NCBI RefSeq assembly: GCF_023101145.1
Contig: NZ_CP073714.1
Span: 2,170,001-2,234,000, forward strand
From: Paenibacillus pabuli
GTDB taxonomy: Bacteria > Bacillota > Bacilli > Paenibacillales > Paenibacillaceae
DNA length: 64,000 bases
Reading direction: 5' to 3'
The notes under the pieces are model-generated. The model was not told where the DNA came from and searched no databases. It saw only the letters and a program-made list of their open reading frames with translations. Shown piece after piece: positions 48,814 to 57,008 of the stretch. The position numbers were made by a program, and so were the translations under genes. Each line of letters opens with the position of its first letter. Within the stretch, counting starts at the first letter, position 1.

Positions 48814-50154
48814 TTGAATAAACGGGCAGTTAAAGCATGGATTATGTATGATTGGGCCAACTCGGCCTATGCGACGACGGTACTTGCAGCCGTTCTTCCC
48901 GTCTTCTACGCTTCAGTGGCTGCAGCTACACTGGATGCAGATACCGCAGCATCTTATCTGGCGTATACTCATTCCATTGGCATGTTATGTGTAGCGCTGT
49001 TAACTCCTTTGCTGGGGACATTAGCGGATTTATCAGGGCGTAAAGGTGATTTCCTGCGGGTATTTTCCATCATTGGCATCATCGCAACCCTCGGATTCAG
49101 CATCATTGGTGAGGGAGACTGGCTGCTTGCTTCTGCACTGCTGGTCATCTCGACTATCGGGTTTGCGGGTGGCAATACATTCTATGATGCGATGCTGCCT
49201 GACCTGGTATCAGCTGAGCGAAGAGATATGATCTCCTCCAAAGGCTATGCCTATGGTTATATTGGCGGAGGATTACTGCTTGCCATCAATATGCTGATGA
49301 TTCAGCAGCCGGGATGGTTCGGGATGGGGAGTACACTCGCGGGAACAAGACTTGCTTTTATATCCGTAGCATTGTGGTGGCTTGTATTCTCCATTCCGTT
49401 ATTTCGCCATGCCCCGCGCCGTCCTGCTGCACCGGATATGCCGAAGTCATGGCAAGGCTATGCCAATGTAGGCCTTCGCAGGCTTCGTCAAACCTTTCGA
49501 CAAATCCGGCGTTTTCCACAGTTGATGCGCATGCTGGTTGCTTTCTGGTTTTTCAATGACGGCATTAATACCATTATCCTGATGGCAACGATCTATGGAA
49601 CAAGCATTGGAATCGGGACAGCCGATCTGATGCTGGCCTTGCTGCTGACCCAATTTATCGGGTTCCCTTGTACATTGCTGTTGGGGGCATGGGCACAGCG
49701 TTGGGGCGCGAAGCAGGTATTGATGGTAAGCTTGTCCATTTACATATGCATCGTCATCTTGGGGTATTTCATGACATCAGCCATCCATTTCTATCTGCTC
49801 GCTGGCCTGGTTGGCGTGGTGCAGGGCGTAAGTCAATCAACAGCGCGTTCCTTGTTCAGCAATTTGATGCCTGCCGGAAGAACAGGAGAGTATTTTGGAT
49901 TTGTTAATATTACAGGCAAATTTTCTTCCATTTTTGGGCCGTTTGTATTCGGTTGGGTGGGCCAGATAACAGGTTCTACCCGTTGGGGCATTCTGTCTCT
50001 AATTTTCTTTTTTGCTGCCGGGATTGCAGTGTTATTGACGGTTAAAGTGCAGCAGGGGATGTCGGATGCGATTCAGGCGGATCAGGAAGAAGGGCAAGGC
50101 TGGGTACATCATTCCAAGTCGGGGAAAGGTACAGAGGCTAGATCAACTGGATGA
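48814..50154 (+). CDS. MFS transporter, UMF1/Atg22-like family
   Basis: A protein of 446 residues from TTG 48814 (GGAAGGA upstream), with about 12 membrane segments. The N-terminal KRAVKAWIMYDWANSAYATT is the hallmark of UMF1 proteins of bacteria, related to the yeast vacuolar exporter Atg22. The substrate is unknown, possibly amino acids. Divergent from yhbH. Confidence 0.9.
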   Translation: MNKRAVKAWIMYDWANSAYATTVLAAVLPVFYASVAAATLDADTAASYLAYTHSIGMLCVALLTPLLGTLADLSGRKGDFLRVFSIIGIIATLGFSIIGEGDWLLASALLVISTIGFAGGNTFYDAMLPDLVSAERRDMISSKGYAYGYIGGGLLLAINMLMIQQPGWFGMGSTLAGTRLAFISVALWWLVFSIPLFRHAPRRPAAPDMPKSWQGYANVGLRRLRQTFRQIRRFPQLMRMLVAFWFFNDGINTIILMATIYGTSIGIGTADLMLALLLTQFIGFPCTLLLGAWAQRWGAKQVLMVSLSIYICIVILGYFMTSAIHFYLLAGLVGVVQGVSQSTARSLFSNLMPAGRTGEYFGFVNITGKFSSIFGPFVFGWVGQITGSTRWGILSLIFFFAAGIAVLLTVKVQQGMSDAIQADQEEGQGWVHHSKSGKGTEARSTG

Positions 50155-50199
50155 TTGGTTATTGACGATTTATAGCTAATATTCATTATTAATAATAGT

Positions 50200-50244
50200 A
50201 GCTCCGTGGGCCTGTTTATTCGTAAACTGCTCCGGAGCTTCTTC
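50200..50244 (+). terminator. Hairpin after the MFS gene
   Basis: Outer stem AGCTCCG/CGGAGCT and inner stem GTTTA/TAAAC with loop TTCG, then TTCTTC. A weak T run makes this a likely but not certain terminator. Confidence 0.5.
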
Positions 50245-50359
50245 ATGTATGTGCAATAGTTATACATAGTAAGGGGCAAAGAATATATAGAAGTGCTTAA
50301 ACGACAGAGAGCAGAATAGAGTGAATAGAAAGATATTATGAAAAGGTGAAAATAAAAGA

Positions 50360-50388
50360 TTGACATGATACATTTTGTATCATAGAGT
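50360..50388 (+). promoter_or_regulatory. Promoter of the lasso-peptide operon with operator in the spacer
   Basis: TTGACA, 17 bases, TAGAGT. The spacer is almost wholly a dyad, ATGATACA-TTT-TGTATCAT (50365-50383), placed to be bound by a repressor. It is the only clear promoter in the 380-base gap before the first gene of the cluster. No regulator gene lies in the cluster. Confidence 0.65.
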
Positions 50389-50535
50389 AAAAGTATGAAT
50401 ACATATCGTATCTAAAGTTTGTCGAAAGTACATCATCCCTTTTACCTATTCCCATGTGGGTATATAAGCGGATATTGATATAAAGAGCTATACCAACTGC
50501 ATGCTCATTTTAATTGTACAGAGGAGAGGCTGCCC

Positions 50536-51804
50536 TTGGTAGATGTTCATGGTAACGGACTTGTCTTGCTATTATGTGTACCTCGCAGTGGAAGTTCGCT
50601 ATCCACCGTGATGCTGCAAAATCACAGCCGAGTATTTGCCACACAGGAAATGTGGTTTCTGATGAATCTTGTAGATTTGCAGAAGGCTGATTCCCGCCCC
50701 TATGGCGGGGGTGCAATCATCCGTCAGTTTTACAGCGCTATGGTATCCGTCGAAGGTTTTGAAAAGGCCTGCAGAAGCTTTGCTCTGGAAATTTATAACG
50801 GATTTCTGGAGGGGAGCGGGGCAGACCTTATCGTAGATAAATCTCCTCGTTACTATTATATGCTGGAATGGCTTGATCGCCTGTTTCCACAGTCCAAGCG
50901 CATTCATCTCCAGCGTAACCCCCTTGCCATAGCTGCTTCCTACAAAAAGGTAAACCGTCATACAGGAGAAGGATTCGATTTGATTAGCAGCTTGCAGAGT
51001 TCGAATCTTAATATGAAAGCAGTCGATCTCACACTGGGTATGCTCCGTTTGAATGATTATTTTGCGGACAAACACACGAATGCCTATGAAGTTCAGTACG
51101 AACAGCTTGTCTCCAGTCCTCGGGAGGAGATGGAGAAGCTATGCGGCTTTCTTGGCATCGGATATGAAGAGGGAATAGAGCAATATGGACGTTTTGTGGA
51201 CAGTACAAAGTCCAATATGTTTTATAGCATGGGTGTTGGTGATCCGTTTCTATCGTCGCATCAGGAAGCTCATCAAGATTCTGTTAACAACTGGAAAAAA
51301 ATACTCAATCCACAGGAAGTTGAATTCTATTGCCGGGTGATAGGCTCAGATCTGTTCCATCGAATGGGATACAGTAAACAGCTCGAAGAAGCAGAGCGCT
51401 GGACAGGTGTGCGTTACGAAGCTGGCCCAGATGAGGAAGTCATTGCCAAACTTACGCGTCAATTCTCGGAAGCAACGGGAAGCAGCTGGCAGCAAGGTTA
51501 CCGGATGCAGCCTGTCAACCTAGCGAACAATACTCAAGATGGAAACAGGGATAATCGGGCAGTGAATGAACCGGATGCGTTTGACCCGACACTGGCCGCA
51601 CTGGCAACGATCAGGCAGTTGGAAGCCGCGCTGCGTGCAGCCGATAATCGACTGGAACGAGGTTACAATGAGCGGGAACGATTGAAGGCACAGCTCGCCT
51701 CTGCTCACAGCAAGATTCAGCGTATCAAATCCTTGATTCCTTTTGGTAACCAGATAAGCGCCTGGGCTTCACAGCGCAAGATACTTCGGGGAGGAAAGTC
51801 ATGA
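50536..51804 (+). CDS. Sulfotransferase of the lasso-peptide cluster
   Basis: A protein of 422 residues from TTG (AGGAGAGG upstream). The N-terminal ~280 residues are a PAPS-dependent sulfotransferase: 5'-phosphosulfate loop LCVPRSGSSLSTVML, 3'-phosphate-binding region HLQRNPLAIAASY, and a sulfotransferase-like C-terminal end (FLGIGYEEGI). The last ~80 residues are a coiled coil. It is first in the operon and overlaps the cyclase start by four bases, so a role in sulfating the lasso peptide is likely. The acceptor residue is unknown; Tyr19 of the core follows the acidic stretch DADL. Confidence 0.85.
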   Translation: MVDVHGNGLVLLLCVPRSGSSLSTVMLQNHSRVFATQEMWFLMNLVDLQKADSRPYGGGAIIRQFYSAMVSVEGFEKACRSFALEIYNGFLEGSGADLIVDKSPRYYYMLEWLDRLFPQSKRIHLQRNPLAIAASYKKVNRHTGEGFDLISSLQSSNLNMKAVDLTLGMLRLNDYFADKHTNAYEVQYEQLVSSPREEMEKLCGFLGIGYEEGIEQYGRFVDSTKSNMFYSMGVGDPFLSSHQEAHQDSVNNWKKILNPQEVEFYCRVIGSDLFHRMGYSKQLEEAERWTGVRYEAGPDEEVIAKLTRQFSEATGSSWQQGYRMQPVNLANNTQDGNRDNRAVNEPDAFDPTLAALATIRQLEAALRAADNRLERGYNERERLKAQLASAHSKIQRIKSLIPFGNQISAWASQRKILRGGKS

Positions 51805-53732
51805 GCGCGATAGCAGGAATTGTTCACACCGATGGTCAGCAAGCGTTATGGGAGGACAGTTGGCGCCTATATGCCAGTCTGGGACACATCCCGGCAGATA
51901 CAACGGGAGTCTGGAAAGGCAACGAAGCTTTTCTGAGCTGCCATGCCCAGTGGATTACTCCAGAATCGGTTAGCGAGCAATTGCCCTTACATGATGAAGT
52001 GAGCGGTCTGACCATCACGTCGGATGCCATTTTGGATAATCGGGAACAGCTGGCAGATCAACTGTCCATATCGAGAGCGGAGTTAGCAGGATTGTCGGAT
52101 AGTGAACTGATATTGCGAGCCTATCAGCGGTGGGATGAACATATGGCCGAGAAGCTGCTTGGTGATTTCGCCTTCGCAATCTGGGATGATCGCAAGCGCA
52201 GACTCTTCGCAGCGAGAGATATTACTGGCATGAGATCCTTTTATTTTCGACATGATGGCGAGCGGTTTGCCTTCTGTACCTTAATGAATCCGTTGCTACA
52301 ATTGGAGGGCGTACATAAAGAACTGAATGAAATTTGGTTATCCGAATTTCTTGCCATTCCTGATATGCATGACTCCGCAGATATTCATTCTACCGTCTAT
52401 CGCGGAGTGAGCCAGCTGCCTCCTGCCCATACCCTCAGCTTCAGAGATGGAAGGCTGGAACAAAAACAATACCATCGCTGGGATGAAGTGGAGCCTTTAA
52501 GACTCAAGTCCGACGGGGAATATGTAGAAGCTTTCCGTGAGGTATTTGGTCAAGCTGTTGGATCGCGTTTGCGAACGCACCGGCAGGTGGCTGCTGCTTT
52601 AAGTGGAGGGCTGGATTCTGGAGCTGTGGTTGGATATGCCTCAGGAACACTGCGTAGTCAAGGGAAAACATTAAATGCGTACAGCTACGTTCCGGTGTCT
52701 GATTTTACGGATTACACATCCAAAACACTGTTAGCAGATGAACGCCCGTTTATCCAGTCTACGGTTAATCATGTCGGTAATATCAAGGAGAATTATCTTG
52801 ATTTTGAGGGTAGAAACCCACTTAGTGAAGTGGACACCTGGCTTGATATTATGGAAATGCCTTATAAATACTTTGAGAATTCATTCTGGATTCGTGGTTT
52901 TTATGAAAAAGCGAGCCAGCAGGATGCAGGCATTCTATTGACTGGAGCGCGGGGCAACTTCACGGTCTCCTGGGGCCCAGCACTGGATTATTACGCGAGT
53001 TTGCTAAAAAGCGGACGTTGGTTCCGGTGGCTCCGGGAAATGCAGCAGTACAGTGAACGTACCGGGATGAAGTTCTCGCAAATTGCCAAAATTACGGGCC
53101 GTAAAGCTTATCCGGAATTGTTCAAATCCATGGCAAAGGGAGCTGCCCAAGCTGCATCGGTGCAATTAATTCATCCAGAGTTTGCTCAGCGAACAGGTGT
53201 ATTGGAACGGCTCAAATCCATTATCGTTCTGCAAGGCGGTGCGCAGGCGGATGCGCTCAAAGTACGGGCAGAGAAATTCAATAACCTGGCCATTGCGAAC
53301 AAAAATGGTGCTGTCGCAACGAAATGCTCTCTTCGTTATCGGGCATGGGAGCGTGATCCTACGAGTGACGCCAGAGTGATCCGTTTCTGTCTGTCCGTAC
53401 CGATTGAACAATATGTTAATCAAGGGACGGATCGTGCTTTGATTCGGCGAGCTACATCACCTGAGCTGCCTGACAAAGTTAGGTTAAACCAGCGAGTGCG
53501 TGGTGTTCAGCCCGCGGATTGGTTGCACCGCATGATTCCCAATTGGGGCGATTTTACTGCCGAATTGCGTGCGTTATGTTCTGACAGCCGGGTCGCTGGC
53601 ATATTGAACACAGAGCGAATCAAGTCCGCACTTGCTAATTTTCCAAACCCTCGGCCGGAGCTTGCTTCCCACCCCGACTTGCGGTTGATGATGCATAGCC
53701 TGATCGTGTATCGATTCATTCGAAAGTTCTGA
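51801..53732 (+). CDS. Lasso peptide macrolactam synthetase (asparagine-synthetase-like, C protein)
   Basis: A protein of 643 residues. The N-terminal ~210 residues are a class-II glutaminase-like domain whose catalytic Cys is absent (starts MSAIAGIVHT), normal for lasso cyclases. The C-terminal asparagine-synthetase domain has the ATP-binding motif AALSGGLDSGAVVGYA. It adenylates the side chain of the ring Asp and closes the isopeptide bond with the core N-terminus, in the PaeC/McjC manner. Followed by a 78-base gap and the precursor gene. Confidence 0.93.
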   Translation: MSAIAGIVHTDGQQALWEDSWRLYASLGHIPADTTGVWKGNEAFLSCHAQWITPESVSEQLPLHDEVSGLTITSDAILDNREQLADQLSISRAELAGLSDSELILRAYQRWDEHMAEKLLGDFAFAIWDDRKRRLFAARDITGMRSFYFRHDGERFAFCTLMNPLLQLEGVHKELNEIWLSEFLAIPDMHDSADIHSTVYRGVSQLPPAHTLSFRDGRLEQKQYHRWDEVEPLRLKSDGEYVEAFREVFGQAVGSRLRTHRQVAAALSGGLDSGAVVGYASGTLRSQGKTLNAYSYVPVSDFTDYTSKTLLADERPFIQSTVNHVGNIKENYLDFEGRNPLSEVDTWLDIMEMPYKYFENSFWIRGFYEKASQQDAGILLTGARGNFTVSWGPALDYYASLLKSGRWFRWLREMQQYSERTGMKFSQIAKITGRKAYPELFKSMAKGAAQAASVQLIHPEFAQRTGVLERLKSIIVLQGGAQADALKVRAEKFNNLAIANKNGAVATKCSLRYRAWERDPTSDARVIRFCLSVPIEQYVNQGTDRALIRRATSPELPDKVRLNQRVRGVQPADWLHRMIPNWGDFTAELRALCSDSRVAGILNTERIKSALANFPNPRPELASHPDLRLMMHSLIVYRFIRKF

Positions 53733-53754
53733 TACAACTCATGGGTGTGGAGAT

Positions 53755-53805
53755 ATGAAACAGGATACCGGTTCAATTATTCAGTTTACTCATGAGAGGA
53801 GGTGA
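53755..53805 (+). CDS. Possible 16-residue upstream peptide before the precursor gene
   Basis: ATG 53755 after GTGGAG encodes MKQDTGSIIQFTHERR and its stop codon overlaps the ribosome site of the precursor gene. Could couple translation of the cyclase transcript to the precursor. Coding status is uncertain. Confidence 0.25.
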   Translation: MKQDTGSIIQFTHERR

Positions 53806-53810
53806 ATACG

Positions 53811-53951
53811 ATGCAATTGGAAAAAAAGGAATGGCAAGCACCAGCACTGGAAGTGTTGGAAGTGAACCAAACCATGGCGGGAACAGGTTACAGACAAATT
53901 GACTGGGTAACTGTTCACGATGCTGACCTTTACAATCCGTCTACTTCCTAA
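53811..53951 (+). CDS. Lasso peptide precursor (A protein)
   Basis: A protein of 46 residues with GAGGAGGTGA upstream. Leader 1-22 contains the recognition motif W-x-x-P-x-L (WQAPALEVLEV) and ends NQTM, with the conserved Thr at position -2. Core 23-46 is 24 residues: it begins AGTGYRQID, giving Ala1-Asp9 ring closure (nine-membered ring); the middle is WVTVHDADLY and the end NPSTS. It resembles paeninodin, whose core also begins Ala-Gly, has Asp at position 9 and ends in Ser. The C-terminal Ser24 is the expected target of the kinase encoded next. Confidence 0.93.
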   Translation: MQLEKKEWQAPALEVLEVNQTMAGTGYRQIDWVTVHDADLYNPSTS

Positions 53952-53984
53952 GTTTTTAAGCTTTAACCTGTGCCATTATACTTA

Positions 53985-54061
53985 AAGGGCGGAAAGGCAA
54001 CAAATCCATCTTTTCGCCTCCGCCCTTATATTTGAGCAATATGAATATAAGGGCTTTTTTA
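53985..54061 (+). terminator. Two mutually exclusive hairpins (attenuator) after the precursor gene
   Basis: Hairpin 1 pairs AAGGGCGGA (53985-53993) with TCCGCCCTT (54019-54027), plus GGC/GCC. Hairpin 2 pairs GCCCTTATATT (54022-54032) with AATATAAGGGC (54044-54054) and is followed by seven bases starting TTTTTT, a full terminator. The arms share 54022-54027, so only one can form. This would give much precursor mRNA and a limited amount of downstream mRNA. Confidence 0.8.
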
Positions 54062-54095
54062 TATACATGAAGAATTGCAAAGGAGGAGTCATTCA

Positions 54096-55052
54096 TTGTT
54101 GCCTGTGCAGTATGAAGCTTATGGCTTGCGTTGGATGAGCCAATTTCCATTGCCCGAACTCCAAATCGTACAAGGCGGTGCAGATGTAGATACCGCCACT
54201 GTAGATGTATACATCCAGGTAGCGGATTTAAAAACACGTTGGAACGAGTGGGACGTGGGGAGAGACAACTTTGTTGCCCGGGATGGAAGTCTTTTTTTTC
54301 GGATTGAAGATATCGGTCTTTTTTTTATGGAACAGGGAAATAGAATCATAGTATCTCCTGAACCGGGAGCTGACAATAAAAAGGTACGATTATTTATTCT
54401 GGGCACATGTATGGCCGTCATTATGATGCAGCGCAGCATTTTGCCTCTACATGGAAGCGCAGTAGTCATTGATGGCTGGGCATATGCATTTGTAGGACAT
54501 TCAGGTGCAGGCAAATCCACATTGTCCGCAGCACTTGCTTCGCGTGGTTATCCCCTCTTGACGGATGATGTTGTGGCACTGACGTGGGATGCAGGCGGTA
54601 GAGCGATTGTATCGCCCGGGTATCCGCAGCAAAAGTTGTGGCAGCCCAGCTTGGACGGATTCGGCATGAAGCAGCAGGATTATGCGACGGTTCATGCAGA
54701 GATTACGAAATACGCGATTCCTGTCCAGCACTATTTTCATGATAGATGTGTTCCGCTTGCTGCTGTATTTGAGCTTGATCCAAAGCCGGAGGAAGTACAA
54801 ATGCCCGTTCAACTGATGGAAGTTGCCGGGTTGGAACGCTTGCATATGCTTTGTTCTCATACCTTCCGTAGTGGGCTTGTCTCCAGACAAGGTTTGGCGC
54901 AGTGGTTATTTGAGACGGTTTCACGTTTGTCCGCAAGTATCGAAGTCTTCAGAATCACAAGATCAGGACCTGATTTTACTGCTTTTGAGATGGCAGACCG
55001 GATTATCGATCATGTACGCAAAGGAGTGTATACAGGAAATGACAACAACTAA
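54096..55052 (+). CDS. Lasso peptide kinase, HPr-kinase-like (PaeK/ThcoK type)
   Basis: A protein of 318 residues from TTG 54096 (AAGGAGGAG upstream). The HPr kinase-like fold has a P-loop GHSGAGKSTLSAAL, preceded by LPLHGSAVVIDG, and LLTDDVVAL. Homologues phosphorylate the hydroxyl of the C-terminal Ser of the lasso precursor. The core ends in Ser here, matching that activity. It overlaps the PqqD-like gene by 14 bases. Confidence 0.92.
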   Translation: MLPVQYEAYGLRWMSQFPLPELQIVQGGADVDTATVDVYIQVADLKTRWNEWDVGRDNFVARDGSLFFRIEDIGLFFMEQGNRIIVSPEPGADNKKVRLFILGTCMAVIMMQRSILPLHGSAVVIDGWAYAFVGHSGAGKSTLSAALASRGYPLLTDDVVALTWDAGGRAIVSPGYPQQKLWQPSLDGFGMKQQDYATVHAEITKYAIPVQHYFHDRCVPLAAVFELDPKPEEVQMPVQLMEVAGLERLHMLCSHTFRSGLVSRQGLAQWLFETVSRLSASIEVFRITRSGPDFTAFEMADRIIDHVRKGVYTGNDNN

Positions 55053-55338
55053 ATCAATGAATGGCGAAGATCGTGTAATGCGCAAGGAAGGCAACCTGGT
55101 CAGTGATATGGGCGGAGAGAAAGTCATGATGAGCATTCATACCGGAAAGTATTATAACCTGGGCAGCACCGGTGGACGCATCTGGGATCTGCTGAGTGAG
55201 GAGCAAACGTTGGCTGCGTTGGTAGAGGTGTTAGCCTCTGAATATGATATTGAACCAGCAGTATGCCAAGATCAGGTTGTCCAATTTCTGGATCATCTGA
55301 CACAAGAAGGTCTGATTGAAGTTACCCGCGGAGAATAA
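55039..55338 (+). CDS. PqqD-like leader-binding protein (B1, RRE)
   Basis: A protein of 99 residues. PqqD fold: KEGNLVSDMGGEKVMMSIHT, GKYYNLGSTGGRIWDLL, and a C-terminal helix ending LDHLTQEGLIEV. It binds the leader peptide and presents it to the protease encoded next. Standard B1 of split-B lasso clusters. AAGGAG lies 12 bases upstream of the start. Confidence 0.9.
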   Translation: MTTTKSMNGEDRVMRKEGNLVSDMGGEKVMMSIHTGKYYNLGSTGGRIWDLLSEEQTLAALVEVLASEYDIEPAVCQDQVVQFLDHLTQEGLIEVTRGE

Positions 55339-55342
55339 AGCC

Positions 55343-55825
55343 ATGTTGCGTAAAATAAAAGCTTATTTCTCGTTGCCACGTGAAATTCGTGGATTGGTGT
55401 GGGAGGCTTACATCCATCTTGGATGGGCACGAATCCTGAAGGCGAAGCCCTTTGCCAAGATTGCTCCAGGTTTGGGCACACCAATGTACGAAACGCCGAT
55501 GAGTGGACTTCAAAGAAATGAAGTGAAGACGATACGAAATATTTCCAAAGCCATACTGGTGGCCAGCAAATACACCTTATGGGAAAGCCGTTGTCTGGTG
55601 ATGGCTATAGCCGCGATGAAGATGCTGGAGCATCGTAAAATTGACAGTACTCTATATATGGGAACTGCACGGAATGAAAATGGACAAATGATGGCTCATG
55701 CCTGGCTGCGAAGTGGGAAATTAATCGTGACCGGAGCTGATACTATGGACCAATATACGGTTGTCGGTGTGTTTGGCAAGCGGTGTCCTGAGAAGGGATC
55801 TGGGGAGATTGTCTATGACACATGA
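55343..55825 (+). CDS. Lasso leader peptidase (B2, transglutaminase-like)
   Basis: A protein of 160 residues from ATG 55343. The catalytic Cys lies in WESRCLVMAIAAMKML and the His in MAHAWLRSG; an Asp follows (GADTMDQY). It cleaves the leader after the conserved Thr-x pair. It overlaps the nucleotidyltransferase gene by 11 bases. Confidence 0.9.
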   Translation: MLRKIKAYFSLPREIRGLVWEAYIHLGWARILKAKPFAKIAPGLGTPMYETPMSGLQRNEVKTIRNISKAILVASKYTLWESRCLVMAIAAMKMLEHRKIDSTLYMGTARNENGQMMAHAWLRSGKLIVTGADTMDQYTVVGVFGKRCPEKGSGEIVYDT

Positions 55826-57005
55826 ACTTGATTACTATACAACCAATTTTCCGCAAGAGCTTAAGCTGATTTTGAGCATGATTAGAGGTGAATTCACAGA
55901 TTTAACCTCCGAGGATGTCAAAACGCAATTGCAGGGAACAGACTGGCAGCTCTTTTTGCGGCTTGTCTATCATCATCGCTTGTATTCTGTTCTCTATCTG
56001 AAAATAAAAGATTTGAATTCAGCGATCATTCCCGCTTTTGTTGTGGAAAACCTGAGACAGCAATATACGTCGAATACATTCCGCATGTTGCATCTGACTG
56101 CCGAGATGGAGCAGGTTTGTGGTGCATTACGCGAACGAGGCATTCGCAATATTACGCTCAAAGGGCCCGCGTTGGCACATGATCTATATGGAGATATATC
56201 CTTACGGACCTCTAAAGATCTGGACATTCTTATCCCTTTTGATGATGTGGAGACCGCAGAAGAGATCCTTGAATCACTTGGTTATGAATCGAAGGAAGGG
56301 AAGAGAACACCAACCGTTGCCAGCTGGAAATGGCGGGAACATCATATCTGTTACAAACATCCGATCAAAAGAACCCAAGTGGAGATCCATTGGCGGCTTA
56401 ATCCGGATTCCGGAAGAGAAACGGATTTTGAATTATTGTGGAAACGCAGCCGATTCAGCAACTATACCCAGACGCCTGTCCGTATGCTGGAAAGGGAGGA
56501 TCTGTGGGCATATTTGGTGACACATGGCGCAAGACACGGTTGGTTCAGACTGCGTTGGTTATTGGATATCGATCAGATGATTCGCAGTATGCCCTTGGAC
56601 GTCAAAAAAGTGGAGCGGCGTCTGAAAGCAGAAGGCAGATTATCCATCGGTTCACAAGCTCTTCATCTGGCTTCTGTACTGCTGGATACCCCTATAAATA
56701 ACAGTTACCTTGCTTTATTATCCTTGCACAAACGTCAGGGAGAGAAATTAGCCAGACACGGTGTAGTGTTCATGAATGAAATGATTGAGACCCCGGCAGC
56801 TGTGAAGAGTTATCGTTCCTATTTGTTTGCACTGCGAAGCACAAGGCAGAAGCTGTTTTTCTTCATTGAACGTTTGTATCCGAGTACCTGGGATGTTGAT
56901 CAACTACCGCTTCCGCGTTCATTGCATTTTTTGTATTTTCCGTTACGTCCGTTTCTCTGGTTCTGGCGGCGAATCAAAAGGAACACGATGACGGAGAGGG
57001 GATAA
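55815..57005 (+). CDS. Nucleotidyltransferase-family protein of the lasso cluster
   Basis: A protein of 396 residues from ATG 55815. Matches the uncharacterised nucleotidyltransferase family (NTP_transf_5-like): NITLKGPALAHDLYGDISLR, SKDLDILIP with the two Asp of the active site, and VEIHWRLNP. In the related pseudomycoidin cluster a homologue (PsmN) was reported to act on the phosphorylated lasso peptide, adding hexose. A similar second modification of the Ser-phosphate is likely here. Confidence 0.82.
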   Translation: MTHELDYYTTNFPQELKLILSMIRGEFTDLTSEDVKTQLQGTDWQLFLRLVYHHRLYSVLYLKIKDLNSAIIPAFVVENLRQQYTSNTFRMLHLTAEMEQVCGALRERGIRNITLKGPALAHDLYGDISLRTSKDLDILIPFDDVETAEEILESLGYESKEGKRTPTVASWKWREHHICYKHPIKRTQVEIHWRLNPDSGRETDFELLWKRSRFSNYTQTPVRMLEREDLWAYLVTHGARHGWFRLRWLLDIDQMIRSMPLDVKKVERRLKAEGRLSIGSQALHLASVLLDTPINNSYLALLSLHKRQGEKLARHGVVFMNEMIETPAAVKSYRSYLFALRSTRQKLFFFIERLYPSTWDVDQLPLPRSLHFLYFPLRPFLWFWRRIKRNTMTERG

Positions 57006-57008
57006 CGA

